Origin: Antedon bifida | Taxonomy: Eukaryota; Echinodermata; Crinoidea; Comatulida; Antedonidae | DNA length: 64,000 bases | Direction of reading: 5' to 3' | Assembly (NCBI GenBank): GCA_963402885.1 | Contig: OY727096.1 | Span: 28,377,820-28,441,819 of the forward strand | Shown here: positions 1 through 12,100 of the stretch, piece after piece | Position numbering within the stretch: the first letter of the stretch is position 1 | Layout: every line of letters starts with the position of its first letter | Made by a program: the position numbers and the translations under genes | The notes under the pieces: generated by a model | The model's input: the letters and a program-made list of their open reading frames with translations, nothing else | Databases searched by the model: none | Told to the model about the DNA's origin: nothing

Positions 1-171
1 TTTCCGCCAAAGAAAAAAATTATTTTATAATAATACGGCGTTATAACGCCCTAATTATGGCGTTATAACGCCGTATTATGGCGTTATAACGCCGTAATTA
101 GGGCGTTATAACGCCCTAATTTAGGGTTATAACGCCGTATTATTATAAAATAATTTTTTCTTTGGCGGAAA
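1..171. mobile_element. Near-perfect foldback element (MITE-like) at window start
   Basis: The first about 36 bases (beginning TTTCCGCCAAAG) reappear as their reverse complement at 136-171, differing by one A. The interior carries the self-complementary 14-mer GGCGTTATAACGCC at 37-50, 59-72, 80-93 and 102-115, plus a degenerate copy at 123-136, at a 21-22 bp period. There is no coding capacity. This looks like a non-autonomous foldback transposon. The left target-site duplication lies outside the window, so the outer boundary is unproven. Confidence 0.8.
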
Positions 172-435
172 TCAGCCACCGTACATTTGCATACAAAATG
201 TACACATTATTGTGGGGTGGTGTGGCTGGCCAAATAGCAGGCCCTCGGTAAGATCAGGTTTAGGTGAGATGGATCCATCTCATTACTGTACTTGATGATG
301 TGTATTAATATGTGCGTATTAGGCCTAATAGTTCCACGGGTTAAAGTGAAAGTTTTAAGAAAGTACCATCCCTTTTCCGAATTGTTGTGACGTAATTTTT
401 CTTGGATTAAAAAATCTCGTAATTTTGTTTTTCAG
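172..435 (+). other. Upstream region/intron of first OATP gene
   Basis: No coding signal is visible. It ends in a good 3' splice site, TTTTTCAG at 428-435, placed 15 bp before the ATG at 451. The second OATP copy has the same arrangement (acceptor ending 9156, ATG 9172). Both genes therefore probably start with an untranslated 5' exon that lies upstream; for this gene it could be outside the window. Confidence 0.5.
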
Positions 436-450
436 TAAAAGGAGAAAAGT

Positions 451-3400
451 ATGTCAAGCGAGTCAAAGCCAAAAACAGACAATCGCTACGCATCACTGAA
501 TGGAGGGATCGACGCGATTGAAGAGCCAAAATGTGGAATCGGACCTTTTACTCCCTCATGGCTTCAGTGCTTTGCAAATCCTAAAATATTTGTCTTAATA
601 CTGTTACCTACACTATTACTTATTATATCTGCTGTAACATATACCGGAGCTATTCTAACAACCATTGAAAAAGAGTTCCAAATCTCAAGTACGGAATCTG
701 GCTTGCTAACAGTCATTAATGACATCACCGGTGTTGTAGTTATTGTATTCGTAGCGTTTTTAGGACATAACTCTCATAGGCCACGATGGCTCGGTACAGG
801 CATCTTAATAGTTGGAATTGGAATGTTTATCTGTGCGTTTCCTCATTTTTCAAAAGATGTTTTTGATGTGACGACAATAAGTGGAGAGTTTGTAATTCCA
901 GATTATTGTTTCATTCGAAATTTTGACCCGTCTAAATTACCACAGGGGTTTGATCCATCTAAAATACCAGGATTCGACCCATCAAAGATACCAGGAGGTT
1001 TTGACCCATCAAATATACCAGAAGGTTTTGACCCATCAAAGATACCAGAAGGTTTTGACCCATCAAAGATACCAGAAGGTTTTGACCCATCAAAGATACC
1101 AGGAGGGTTTGACCCATCAAAGATACCAGGTGGATTTGACCCATCTAAATCCTTTTCAAACAATACCAGAGGCAGTGCTTACCCAGGACCTGGAACAGGT
1201 GCTTATCCAGGGCCTGGAGCAGGTTCAGGAAGGAACTCGTCGATGCCGTTCTTTCCTGGAGGATTTCCATTTGCATCACATTTTTCGATTCCTTTATTTG
1301 GGGAAGATTGTGAAAATAAAGGGGTTGGCAGCACGATGTGGTTGATTATTGGACAAGTGTTGCAAGGCATCGGGGGTTCCTTTGTAATTCCACTTTCTTT
1401 TACATACTTGGACGACAGCCTACCGATACATCAAACAGTTTTCTATGCAGGTAAGACGATATGCACTAATAAATAATCCTTCATTATTATCTTTTTAATT
1501 AACTCTAAAAGCAGTGGAATAACATTTAAAAATAGATTGAAACAATAAATGGTCAACAACAATATCCTATGTTTAATTGGAATAAATTCTTTATTGTTTT
1601 ACATTAAGAATGATATAACATTTTAAAAGGTTTTTTTTTTTATAGCTTTGATTCTGTTAGCCATAGCATTTGGGCCCGTCGTTGGCTACTTGTGTAGTGC
1701 ATTATCATTATCTAAGTTCGTCGACTTCGACCGCATTGCTGCCGAAGACATCCCAGACCTTAGCCAGTATGATCCACGGTGGATTGGAGCTTGGTGGCTT
1801 GGCTACATCTTCATTGGTGCCGCTACCATCATCATGAGTATACCATTCTTCTTGTTTCCAAAGAGGATGCCATCAAGATTCAAGATATCTGATGACGAAA
1901 AAGAAGCTGATGTTGATACTACGTTCATACAAGCAATACGATCAAATCCAAGATCAGACAAAGGAGTTATAAATACCATCAAACGTAAGCTATGTTCTAT
2001 AAAAGCAAATCGACGCTTTGTATGTCTTGGCGTTGAGCCATAACATTTGAAAACCATGCGACAATGGCGACAGCATATATAGTAATGTTAATAGAGTTTT
2101 TAGTATATTTCAGACACCTCCTTATGCTCTAACACATTTTTCTTGATGGCCACAGTATTCTTGCAGGCAATGAAACGTCTTATAATGAATCCGACATTGA
2201 TGTCACTTTGTTTGGCTGGTTCAGCAGAACTTGCTATTTTGAGCATATTTATTGCTTTCATTATCAAGTACGTCATCACACAATTTGGCGTGACCCCCGT
2301 TACAGCAACGATTATCGTAGGTGAGTGCTTTAATTTATACATTTATTTGACTATAAGGAAGGAAAACGTTTGAGATGTGTATCACTGTTCAATTTTTTCT
2401 TGTAGGTTCGGTTATTGCTCCATGTAGTATGCTTGGAAATTTGTTCGCTGGTATATTCTGTCGCAAGTTTAAACTGGGTCCGAAAAAAGCATCGCTATTT
2501 GTACTTTGTTGTGTTTTTATTACCTTATGCGTGTTACCAGTACTAATGTTCGCAGGTTGTAATAACCCGGAATTTGCTGGGTTAACTACAAAGTATGGCG
2601 AAAAAGAAATGTCTGGCAATAATTCCGAAGTGTGAGTACAGTTTTAAATTCTCTCTTTTGTAACACTATGTATTACTTGATTACAGTTTTCACGTTTATG
2701 AAGTACAGTAATATTATACATTCAAAAATATATATTATTAACAGATATAAACCAAGTATGAGATCAGCCAGTGGTCCTAAGCTACCAAATCTTAACTCTG
2801 AATGTAACTCCGGATGTTCCTGCAGAGATAATATGTTCCTGCCCGTGTGTGGTTCTGATGGCATAACGTATGCTTCTGGTTGCCACGCTGGATGTTCTCA
2901 AAAGTCAAGCAGTGGTGAATTCAATCCATTTAGTTCAAATACGGTAAGTATTTTACTTTGCGATAATAGTGATGATGACTATGCAGAAATGAATGATTTT
3001 GCAGATTGAAGTTATATCCAACCAACACACAAGCTGTATCATGTCTACCGACAATAAACAGCATGCAGTATCGCGTCTTCAGACAGCAACCTTCAATTGG
3101 TTTGTCGTGACACTAATTCTGATGAGACCACATACTAAAAGAGAAAGATGATTTGATGTTAGAATGCAATCACAGTAGTTTGAGGAAGATAGTGTCTACA
3201 TGCTAAAGATCGTGATGAGGAATATGATGGTGATGTTGATGATGGTACTGTGTAGTGCTGTTTGATTATGGTGCTGTTACCAACAGTGTTGATGGTGGTG
3301 ATGATTCCAATAGCATGTTGAAGATAGTTTATTACTGTCTGTAGCGCTGACTCGTTTGTTGCTGATACGATTGTTAGTGGTGGTACCGTAGACGTTTGAC

Positions 3401-3946
3401 TTGGTGTTGGTAACGACCGTTGCCAGTGTTGATATGATTCTGATAGTGATAATGATGACCAATTATTATATTAAAAGTGTTGTTGGTGAAGATGATATTT
3501 AAACTATTTTTGATTGTGAAGGAAGCGGACGAAGACTATTATGGCCGATATGTTTTAAATGACGTGTTAATGACGTTAAATGAAGTGTTTTAATCTTGAT
3601 GAAGGTTCGGTTGCATTGAAATGGAAGACAAATAGGCCTACCCTACAAGTAACCCTACATTTTATTGTATTGTACTGTATTTGTATTCCCTCAGAACTAC
3701 ACTGGATGCACTTGTATCTCTGAAAGCGATTCTGACGACGGTTACGGACAAGCTGTTTCTGGAGTTTGCTCATTTGAATGTAATACACTGATAATATACA
3801 CTGTTTTTACAGCAATACTGAGCATTCTAAATGCGATGAAGGGTAGCCCATTGGTTTCAATTATCTTAAGGTATGCATTACATCACTACACATTTCCCCA
3901 GTAACGAGTAAGACCTTCAAACTAAAAGCTTAAGTAAATAATCACA

Positions 3947-3981
<35 letters not shown>

Positions 3982-5398
3982 TAATAGTCACAAAATAATA
4001 TTTCTTCGTCAATACCTCAAATACTTTTTGTTGTTGAAGTGAATATAAATTTTGAAATGTCTCTCTTTGCTCGGTTATTTTCTGTTTCACGTTTAGAACT
4101 TTCTACCCCAATGTAAGGTTAGGATGACATTCCAACGTCCTTAAAAATTGGCATATCAAACAATAAATTGCCAGTTGCATATAATGTTGCCTCAATACTA
4201 AATAGTTATCTTCATCTTTTGCAGGATTGTTGCAGACGAAGATCGTTCAGTGGCCATTGGTTTTCAGATGCTTTTGTCAAAAGTTATGGGTAATGACAAA
4301 TATCTCTTGTTGAAAGTCATCGATCGATATCCTGCAGGCACAAACATCATCTGAAATCCATTTCAAATTTGTGGAGTCCAAAACCTGGCATGATCACACG
4401 ACCTCAGAACATAATTAGCACTCACACTATAGTTAACTACAACATTCTTATAGTGAGCGCATACCAAAAAGCCAGTCTACTCTCATTTTGAAGTTTAGGC
4501 CCTACCAATCTACAACACTTAACAATGTAGCGTGACATTTATATGCATTACACACCTGCTTTTTTTTTCTCTCTTTCAGGCTATTTTCCTGCTCCATTAT
4601 ATTTTGGCGCTGTAATAAACTCGGCCTGTCTGCTTTGGCAGACAACATGCGGTGAAGAGGGCGCATGTTTGATGTATGACATCGAACAATATCGATACTC
4701 TTACTTTGGTCTTTTGATTGGACTAAAGGTGATATCGTTTATCATGTTCCTCATTATGTACAGCACTATCAAGCCCGAGGTAAGATAGCTTTCTTTCATT
4801 CAGTGTATGACTAAATGACATTTCTAAAATTACGTTTAGGGTTTCTATATAGAAAACCCTACTATATTAAAGGTGAACGGTGGGTTTGAGAATTGGACGG
4901 TGCACAACTTATGTTATGCAGGATGATTGTGTGGTACTTGTTGACAACAGACGAATTTGCTCTTTGCTTACGAGAGTCAGCTCTGATGGGAACCCTTATA
5001 AATCTACGCCCATCTTTTCCACAAGGCGTTCCCAAGTATATTACGACTTTCAGTCCCATAAGGAATTGCTATTTTAAACGTTCAAATTACCTATTCTGAT
5101 TAGGATTGAGGTTTTGGAAATATCAAATATTTACACTGATTTTCCGTTTTACGGTAAAGGACATTGGGTACGGTATGGATATATTTATATTGTTGAATTA
5201 CGACAAAACGTTTTCGAATTAATTCGATTTAGAGATCTTTGGTTCAGATTGATTCAAATTAGTTTTAACTTATTTTTGTACCAGCAGAACAATGACCAAT
5301 ATAAGACAGTAGAAGGAGAAGGCTGCTCATTACCCATGATGAAAGGAGACGGTACTCCTAAGCCCAAAGAAGGCAACGAAGACGAGATGAGTGTTTGA
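451..5398 (+). CDS. Organic anion transporting polypeptide, SLCO/OATP family (copy 1), 9 exons
   Basis: Sodium-independent organic anion uptake carrier, 12 membrane segments expected. Exons: 451-1450, 1646-1984, 2156-2320, 2406-2631, 2745-2943, 3695-3870, 4225-4289, 4580-4779, 5285-5398; phases agree and the sum is 827 aa plus stop. Evidence is the OATP signature DPRWIGAWWLGY in exon 2. There is also the Cys-rich Kazal-type extracellular domain (VCGSDGITYASGCHAGC) split over exons 5-6, and hydrophobic helices near residues 46-68, 84-104 and 113-131. The CSC...VCGSDG...CHAGC and GYGQAVSGVC parts resemble SLCO4-type proteins. It is longer than the usual roughly 650-720 aa because the second large extracellular loop holds a repeat array. 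Exon 5 has two usable in-phase acceptors (exon start 2745 or 2763); the second matches the paralogue and removes 6 residues. The substrate cannot be deduced. Confidence 0.9.
922..1149 (+). repeat. Coding minisatellite: nine FDPSKIPxG units in OATP copy 1
   Basis: A 27-bp unit encodes FDPSKIPGG or FDPSKIPEG at about residues 158-233, in the large extracellular loop between the third and fourth membrane helices. Nine FDPS starts are present; the second unit is one residue short and the first (KLPQG) and last (KSF) are divergent. The paralogue at 9172 has only one degenerate unit (LDPSRIPG) here. It is followed by two AYPGPGxG units at 1177-1224. Confidence 0.9.
3018..3085 (+). mobile_element. 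Fragment of inverted-repeat element (family of 28617-28801)
   Basis: The segment with ACACAAGCTGTATCATGTCT followed by a CCGACAATAAACA stretch matches the reverse complement of the right arm of the foldback at 28617-28801. It lies in intron 5 of OATP copy 1. Only one arm is recognisable. Confidence 0.5.
3106..3480. repeat. Degenerate GATGGTGATG-type repeats in OATP intron 5
   Basis: Irregular runs of GATG, GTGATG and GTTGATG words fill most of this intron. The corresponding intron of the second OATP copy (12120-12400) has similar degenerate GACGATGATG sequence. No coding signal is seen. Confidence 0.45.
3947..3987. repeat. (AAT)n microsatellite
   Basis: About eleven uninterrupted AAT triplets within intron 6 of OATP copy 1, followed by a few imperfect ones. 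Confidence 0.9.
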
Positions 5399-5622
5399 GG
5401 TCATATCATGCCTACTATAGAAGAGCTGTGACCTTCTCGTCGTCTACACTACCTAAGATAGTGTTTTTTCCATGAAATTTAATTACGGTCATCAATGCGA
5501 GCAACTAAAATTGACATTTTCTAAGCTGACAATTACAATTCCATTTTATTAACAACATTATCAAGAACTATTCTTGCCTAAAGATGAATCTTGTAGTTAA
5601 CCAAGTTTGAAGTATGATAAAT

Positions 5623-5628
5623 AATAAA
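5623..5628 (+). terminator. Candidate polyadenylation signal of OATP copy 1
   Basis: AATAAA, 225 bases after the stop codon at 5398. A second AATAAA lies near 5700. Either could serve; transcript data would decide. Confidence 0.5.
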
Positions 5629-6054
5629 CGTTTTTGAGTCCAACGTTAGGCTTATAAATATTTTAATGATGTGCAAAAAGAACATTTCATCTTCCACCGA
5701 ATAAAAATGTTTGTTCCATTGCACGAATAGTAGTTCATTTTTTGTTTTATAATAATAGATTTTTGTTTTTCAGTTTCATTGAATTTCAGCATTCTTATAA
5801 TCAAAAGTATATTGATCGAAACGCCGAGAAATTCAACAGTTCTTTTCAGAACTAAATATACGTGGTTTCCCGCAAACTTTATATCTTTGACCTATTTCGT
5901 TGATATATTTTTCTGTAGTATTATTTTTATAATGCCATTATGCCAAGCAAAATAAATTTCCATTTTAAGTGGACCAATAACATTTCTTGAATATTAAATC
6001 TTTTGAATCTTGCTTATTGTATGCAATTGATTGTTTAAAAGATTGACTTAATGT

Positions 6055-6175
6055 AAAGCTCTGTCTACACTATCAAACTTTGTGACAAATGTGCCCATGA
6101 ACACGATGATGTCATATTACTACCATTATTTGGGTACATCACATTTTTTTCAAATTACTTTGATAGTGTAGACTC
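6055..6175. mobile_element. MITE family A, copy 1 (diverged)
   Basis: Begins AAAGCTCTGTCTACACTATC and ends in the inverse, TTTGATAGTGTAGACT. The interior carries the family words GTGCCCAT, GATGATGTCATAT and TGGGTACATCAC. It is the most divergent of six copies in this window. Confidence 0.75.
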
Positions 6176-6233
6176 ATCGGACAGGACCTTCATGGTGGTT
6201 CAAATTTTTAAAATAAGATTATATTATGATGAA

Positions 6234-6569
6234 TCGGCACTACACAGTTCTCAATTGTACGCACGCTCAACAGAGATCAAATTGATATGGTTATATTATA
6301 TTATTGATATATAATATACTGTATAATATACATTATACTTATCGTAATTCTTCTATTTTAAGTTGTTTTCCAAACTCTGTACCATCCTCATGTTTTGCCG
6401 GCTATTATACATAATGACTCGGCACTACACAGTTCTTAAGTGTACGCACGCGCAACAGAGATCAAATTGATATGGTTATATCATATTTTTCATATATAAT
6501 ATACTGTATATACATTATACTTTTATCGTAATTCTTCTATTTTAAGTTGTTTTCCAAACTCTGGACCAT
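6234..6569. repeat. Two-copy tandem duplication (~150 bp units)
   Basis: Units at 6234-6385 and 6418-6569 share CGGCACTACACAGTTCT, GCAACAGAGATCAAATTG, a TATAATATACTGTATA-rich middle and AATTCTTCTATTTTAAG with TTTTCCAAACTCTG. The interval is about 185 bp with a short unique spacer. The unit is unrecognised. Confidence 0.8.
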
Positions 6570-7696
6570 TACGAAACAGTTGTTGTTATGGAGTACCACG
6601 AGGTGTAACAAGTTCAAATATATAAAAATATACATAATGAACGATGTCTACCGCATTCAACATTTCCGTATGCTTGAGTGAATCTATATATTGCTCCGAT
6701 GTAATACAATTTTTCTTTAATAGCACGAAGCATCTACTACGCCAATGTTATCTCAGTTCAGTCAGTGCGCACTTTGGTGAACATCAGCTTTTTATCTGAC
6801 ACAGAGAACATCGTTTTCTATTAGTTAAACGTAAGTTACATTTTGCATACATCTAGGCCTAATTATTTAAACTAGTCTAGGTCTACTACGATCTAAATTT
6901 TACTGATTTGTTTTTGCATTGACATTTCTTTTCGTAGAATCTGTTTTGCAACCACAGGCATATCAAAAGTCAATAAACTTAAGAATATATATTATTCAAA
7001 ATGTGTTTCAGCTGTTCATTTCTATATGCATTCACATTTTCGTTTCTCCTATTTTAGCTACTTTCACACTTTATATTAAACATAGGCCTATAGTGTTTTC
7101 CACCAGAAAAAAATTATTTATTAATGATTATTCATTTTGACCACTGGATCGGCAAACAACGTTACTTACCCAATAGAAACGTAATTTAAAGAAAAATAGT
7201 TAACCGAAAGTCCATGCAGGATTCTGGTTATATTGTTGATTTTTTTATTTTTATAAGCGAAATCTTTTTGCTTGTTTTTTCTTGTGAAAGTGAATAACTT
7301 TATTTAAACTACAAAGTGGCTTATTTTGTTAATATTAAAACCTTACCTACATGCTCTAGGATTGATTTACTTATAAATGTTTAATATATATAAATTTTAA
7401 ATTCAACACAATGAAACCACTTTTGATGTAGGCCTACACTTATCGTATAATATTCCCGTCAAGTGAAAACAAGTATTATAAACAGACTTCACGTTTTTTT
7501 TAAATACAAATTTCGTTTAGTTTTGTCTAATCTCTATAGACAATAGTTGTTCTAATATTATGAACTTAAAGGCCACAGTTTTGTGTACTCTGCTCTTAAA
7601 TGTACTTCATAGGACTAAGTGGTATTATGATTATATAATTAATCAAAGGAAAGAACTGAATTGAAACAGCGTTTCTACCTCCTGCCGGATCCTTTT

Positions 7697-7905
7697 AGGC
7701 CATTTTACTATTCGGCTCTTTTATCATTACGTCAGGCTCTTTTACCATATTGTTCGTTGTCCACCGTGTCGTGCGTTTCGTTTGCGATTCTTTTTACCAT
7801 ATTGTTCGATTAATTTATACATCATTTGGCTCTTTTTTTCCATTTCATACGACACTTTCATCATTTGGTACCTTTATATTCGGTCCTTTTATGTTCGGCA
7901 CTTGA
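7697..7905. repeat. Degenerate TTCGGCTCTTTTACCAT-like repeats
   Basis: At least seven imperfect recurrences of a short word of the type CGGCTCTTTTA or TACCATATTGTTCG. No ORF or terminal inverted repeat was identified. Confidence 0.4.
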
Positions 7906-9171
7906 ATAAAAATGTGGTTTAATATTGAACTTACCCAAGATGTATACCATGTTCAGACATACACTATTTTTTTAATTTTTTTTTTAATGTTTCATCTAAA
8001 TAAGTTGATAAAAGATAATTTAATCAATACAAAAACCAGGAATGGCAGGGTGACGACAATAGTACAGTTATATTGATCAAATTATAATTAAACACAGATT
8101 TAGACAATTCATGGTTTAAATTGCAATGAGTGATCATTTTTAAAATATTAATCGTGTTCAATCAATCAACTTTTATTGCAACTTTGAAGTTGAATTAAAC
8201 AGTAACACTTTCAATACAAAATGATTAAAATGTAAAACATTGCAAACATCAAATATTTAAGGACAAAAAAAGACAGACTCTCTAAAAAATTTGTTTTGAA
8301 TATGCCATTTTAATGTCCCATAATAGTTATCCACTTTGACCAAAAATTGGATCAAAAAAATATATATTTATCTCAAAAACTGTAATTTAAAGCAAAAAAT
8401 ATTCAAAATTGGCTGCCAGCCCATGGGTTTTTGATTGAATTTAACCATTTGTTTTGTCATTTTATAAGTGAAAACACTATTTGTTTCCTTTTTTTTTCTA
8501 TGGAAGTGATTAATTTTATAAAAACTACAAAATAACCTATTCAAAGTCTGATTTTCTTCATTTTTCATGTTTGGGGAGACAATACATCTCTAAGTAATTA
8601 AATTACTTATGCAAAATTATTATACACGATACTTTGAAACAACTCAATTCTCAATATGGTATAGATCTATTGAAAATAATTGGTTTCTGTAGTTTCTTGT
8701 CTACTGTCTACTAATATGCTCCTACATGGCTTACTGTCTGCCTGTCTGTCTCCTGACAGTTTAAACATTGCCTTTCAAATACGCTTTTCTCTGCATACCA
8801 GCTGTTTGCGTAAAAATTAAATTATTGATTGTTTTTTCTGTTGGTTACGCTTCTCTGCACATAATGTTTGCCATCATTCGAAGATGTTGTTGTCTACCGT
8901 ATCGTGAAAAAACGTATGGTACTGTATCACTAAATCACCATTAATCACTTTTCCGTTAAATAAAATGATAAAGCCCAGTATGTTTTAATAATCATATGTG
9001 CATTCTTATTACCATTACATAATAAATTGCACTTTAAATGCATAATCAGTGATTTCCTATTATTGATGGATTGGAGAAACACATTTACTCAATTCGTGAG
9101 ATGGTAGCCTACTATTATACTCCTAGCACATTCAAGTTTGTTATTTTGTTTTTCAGTAGAAAGACACAATT

Positions 9172-12100
9172 ATGTCAAACGAATCCAAGCCAAAAACTGA
9201 CGATCGTAACTCATCGTTGAATGGAGGAATCGACGGGAATGAAGATCCAAAGTGTGGTATTGGGCGATTTACTCCCTCATGGCTTCAGTGCTTTGCAAAT
9301 CCTAAAATATTTGTCTTAATACTGTTACCAACACTAGTACTTATTATATCTGCTGTAACATATACCGGAGCTATTCTAACAACCATTGAAAAAGAGTTCC
9401 AAATCTCAAGTACGGAATCTGGCTTGCTAACAGTCATTAGTGACATTACAGGTGTCATATGTGTTGTATTTGTGGCGTTTTTAGGACATAACTCTCATAG
9501 GCCACGATGGCTCGGTACAGGAATCTTAATAGTTGGAATTGGACTATTCATCAGTGCTTTTCCTCATTTTTCAAAAGATGTTCTTGAAGTTACAACAATA
9601 AATGGAGAGTTTGAAATTCCAGATTATTGTTTCATTCGAAATGTTCTCCCGTCTAAAAGTCAAGATGGACTCGACCCATCAAGAATACCAGGAATTGAGC
9701 TACCTGCAAATGTATCGAACAAGACTGATAAACCTGACATAAATCTTTCATCAAACAATACCGGAGGCATTGATTATTCAAAACCTAAAACAGGTGCTTA
9801 TCCAGGACCTGGGACAGCTGATTATTCAGAACCTGGAGCAACTGATTATCCAGGACCTGGAACAGCTGATTATTCAGGACCTGGAGCAACTGATTATCCA
9901 GGACATGGAACAGCTGATTATCCCGAATATCTAAAGAATGGAAGCAACACACCGATTCCTTTCTTTTCAAAAGCATCAAATGTTTCGAATCCGCCATTTG
10001 GAAAAGACTGTGAAAAGAAAGGATTTGGGAGCACACAGTGGTTGATTGTTGGACAAGTTTTGCAAGGCATTGGCTGGGCCATCATTGTTCCACTCACATT
10101 GACATACTTGGATGACAGCCTACCGGTTCATCAAACTGTTTTCTATGCAGGTAGGCCTAAACGCCATACACAAGCGGTTCTTAGTTTATCATTTACAATC
10201 GTTACACCCTCTTGAATCCTTGAGATTCTATTTTGTTTTCAAATAAAAAAACACAATGTTTTTTGTTCTTTTTGAAGTTTATAAAAGTAAAATATAAACA
10301 CACTGAAAATACAAAAGAAATTTACATTTCCATACTGTATATGGAAATATCACATTTTGATTAACAGTTGTCTATATTATTTTACAGCTCTACTTATGCT
10401 TTCCATTGCATTCGGGCCCATCGTTGGCTACTTCTGTAGTGCGTTGACATTATCTATGTTCGTCGACTTTGACCGCGCTGCCGCCAAGGACATCCCAGAC
10501 CTTAGCCAGCATGATCCACGCTGGATTGGAGCTTGGTGGCTTGGCTACATCTTCTTAGGTATCGCCATCATCCTCATGAGTATACCATTCTTCTTTTTTC
10601 CAAAGAAGATGCCATCAAGATTCAAGAAATCTGATGATAAAAAGGAAGATGATGTTGACACTACGTTCATAACAACACGGTCAAATCCAGTGTTAGAGAG
10701 AGGAGTTGTAAATACTATCACACGTAAGCTATGTCTTTATTTAAAACCAAATCCCACTATGTAGTCTTGTTGTTGAGTGATGACATCACAAATCATAGTG
10801 TGACAACATTATGGTAATGATGATTTTCCATCTATAAAGTTTATTATTTCACCAGATTCTGAAACTAGTCATTAGGTAGATCGTAACTGATTATTGATAG
10901 TCATCTCAGATACGAGTCTATGTCCTTTAATACAAGTGTTTATTTTGTTTATTTGTATTATATTACAAAAACTTCTCTGTGTTGTAACAATCTTTTTTAT
11001 GGCCACAGGATTCTTACAGCTAATGAAACGTCTTATTATGAATCCGACATTGATGTCACTTTGTTTGGCTACCGTAGGAGAACTTGCTATTATGAGCATA
11101 TTTGTCGCTTTCATTATCAAGTACGTCATCACACAATTCGGCGTGACCATCGTTACAGCAACGATTATTGTAGGTGAGTGGTCTAATTTATTAAACAATT
11201 CTTCACCGTTCACAAGATGCACAAGTCTTGTTGTTAGGTAATATTTTAAATGTTTACTGCTGAAAACTCAAATACAAATTCTGCGATAGAAACTCTGAAA
11301 TCATCTTAGTGATGGCTTATCGGTCTGTAAGATACACGCATTATGTATATTGCTTGTTTATTTTTTTTCTTGCAGGTTCGGTGATTGCTCCATGCACTAT
11401 GCTTGGACATTTGTTCGCCGGTATATTTTGTCGCAGGTTCAAACTGGGTCCGAAGAAAGCAACTCTATTTGTGCTTTGTTGTATTTTCATTACCTTATGC
11501 GTGTTACCAGTACTAATGTTCGTGGGTTGTAATAACCCGAAATTTGCTGGGTTAACAACAAATTATAACCAACGAGAAAATCATATTTCTAGTAATAACT
11601 CGTGAGTATACGATTAATGTATGTTTTTAAGCAGAGTAACGTTCCTTTGTTCATACTACAAACAATCGGTGCCATTGATACTGTAGCTTCGGCAACCACC
11701 CTGTTTCTACATTTCTATAGTTTAATTAAAAATATGTTATGCTCTGCTTTGTAATTTTTCAACCCATCCATGAGGAGTGATTAAATTACAATACAGCCAC
11801 ATTGTTACATTTTTGTTCTGTGATATGATATAATTAATAATTAAATAACATAGATCAAAATAACAAGCCTGGGTTATCTCCCCTTACAATTACTGTAGTG
11901 TAATTTTTGTAGTGTACATAAATCAGTATTAATAGATATCAACATATTAATAGATCAGCCAGTGGTCTTAAGCTACCAAACCTCAACTCTGAATGTAACT
12001 CCGGATGTTCCTGCATGGATAACATGTTCCTGCCCGTGTGTGGTTCTGATGGCATAACGTATGCTTCTGGTTGCCACGCTGGATGTTCTCAAAAGTCAAG

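Larger units (their letters stand above)
5629..9156. other. Intergenic DNA between the two OATP genes
   Basis: No gene was recognised; short ORFs here lack family resemblance. The region holds a foldback element (6055-6175), a two-copy tandem duplication (6234-6569) and degenerate repeats near 7700-7900. A possible untranslated first exon of the second OATP gene ends at 6830, just before GTAAGT at 6831, inside a less AT-rich stretch from about 6740. That exon is speculative. The acceptor before the second gene's ATG ends at 9156. Confidence 0.6.

Noticed and set aside
903-1345. Open frames on both strands across the FDPS repeat
   Set aside because: They follow from the 27-bp periodicity of the OATP coding repeat and show no independent start, domain or splice support.
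1648-2043. Stand-alone small membrane protein
   Set aside because: It is exon 2 of OATP copy 1, bounded by AG and GT at matching phase and carrying the OATP signature.
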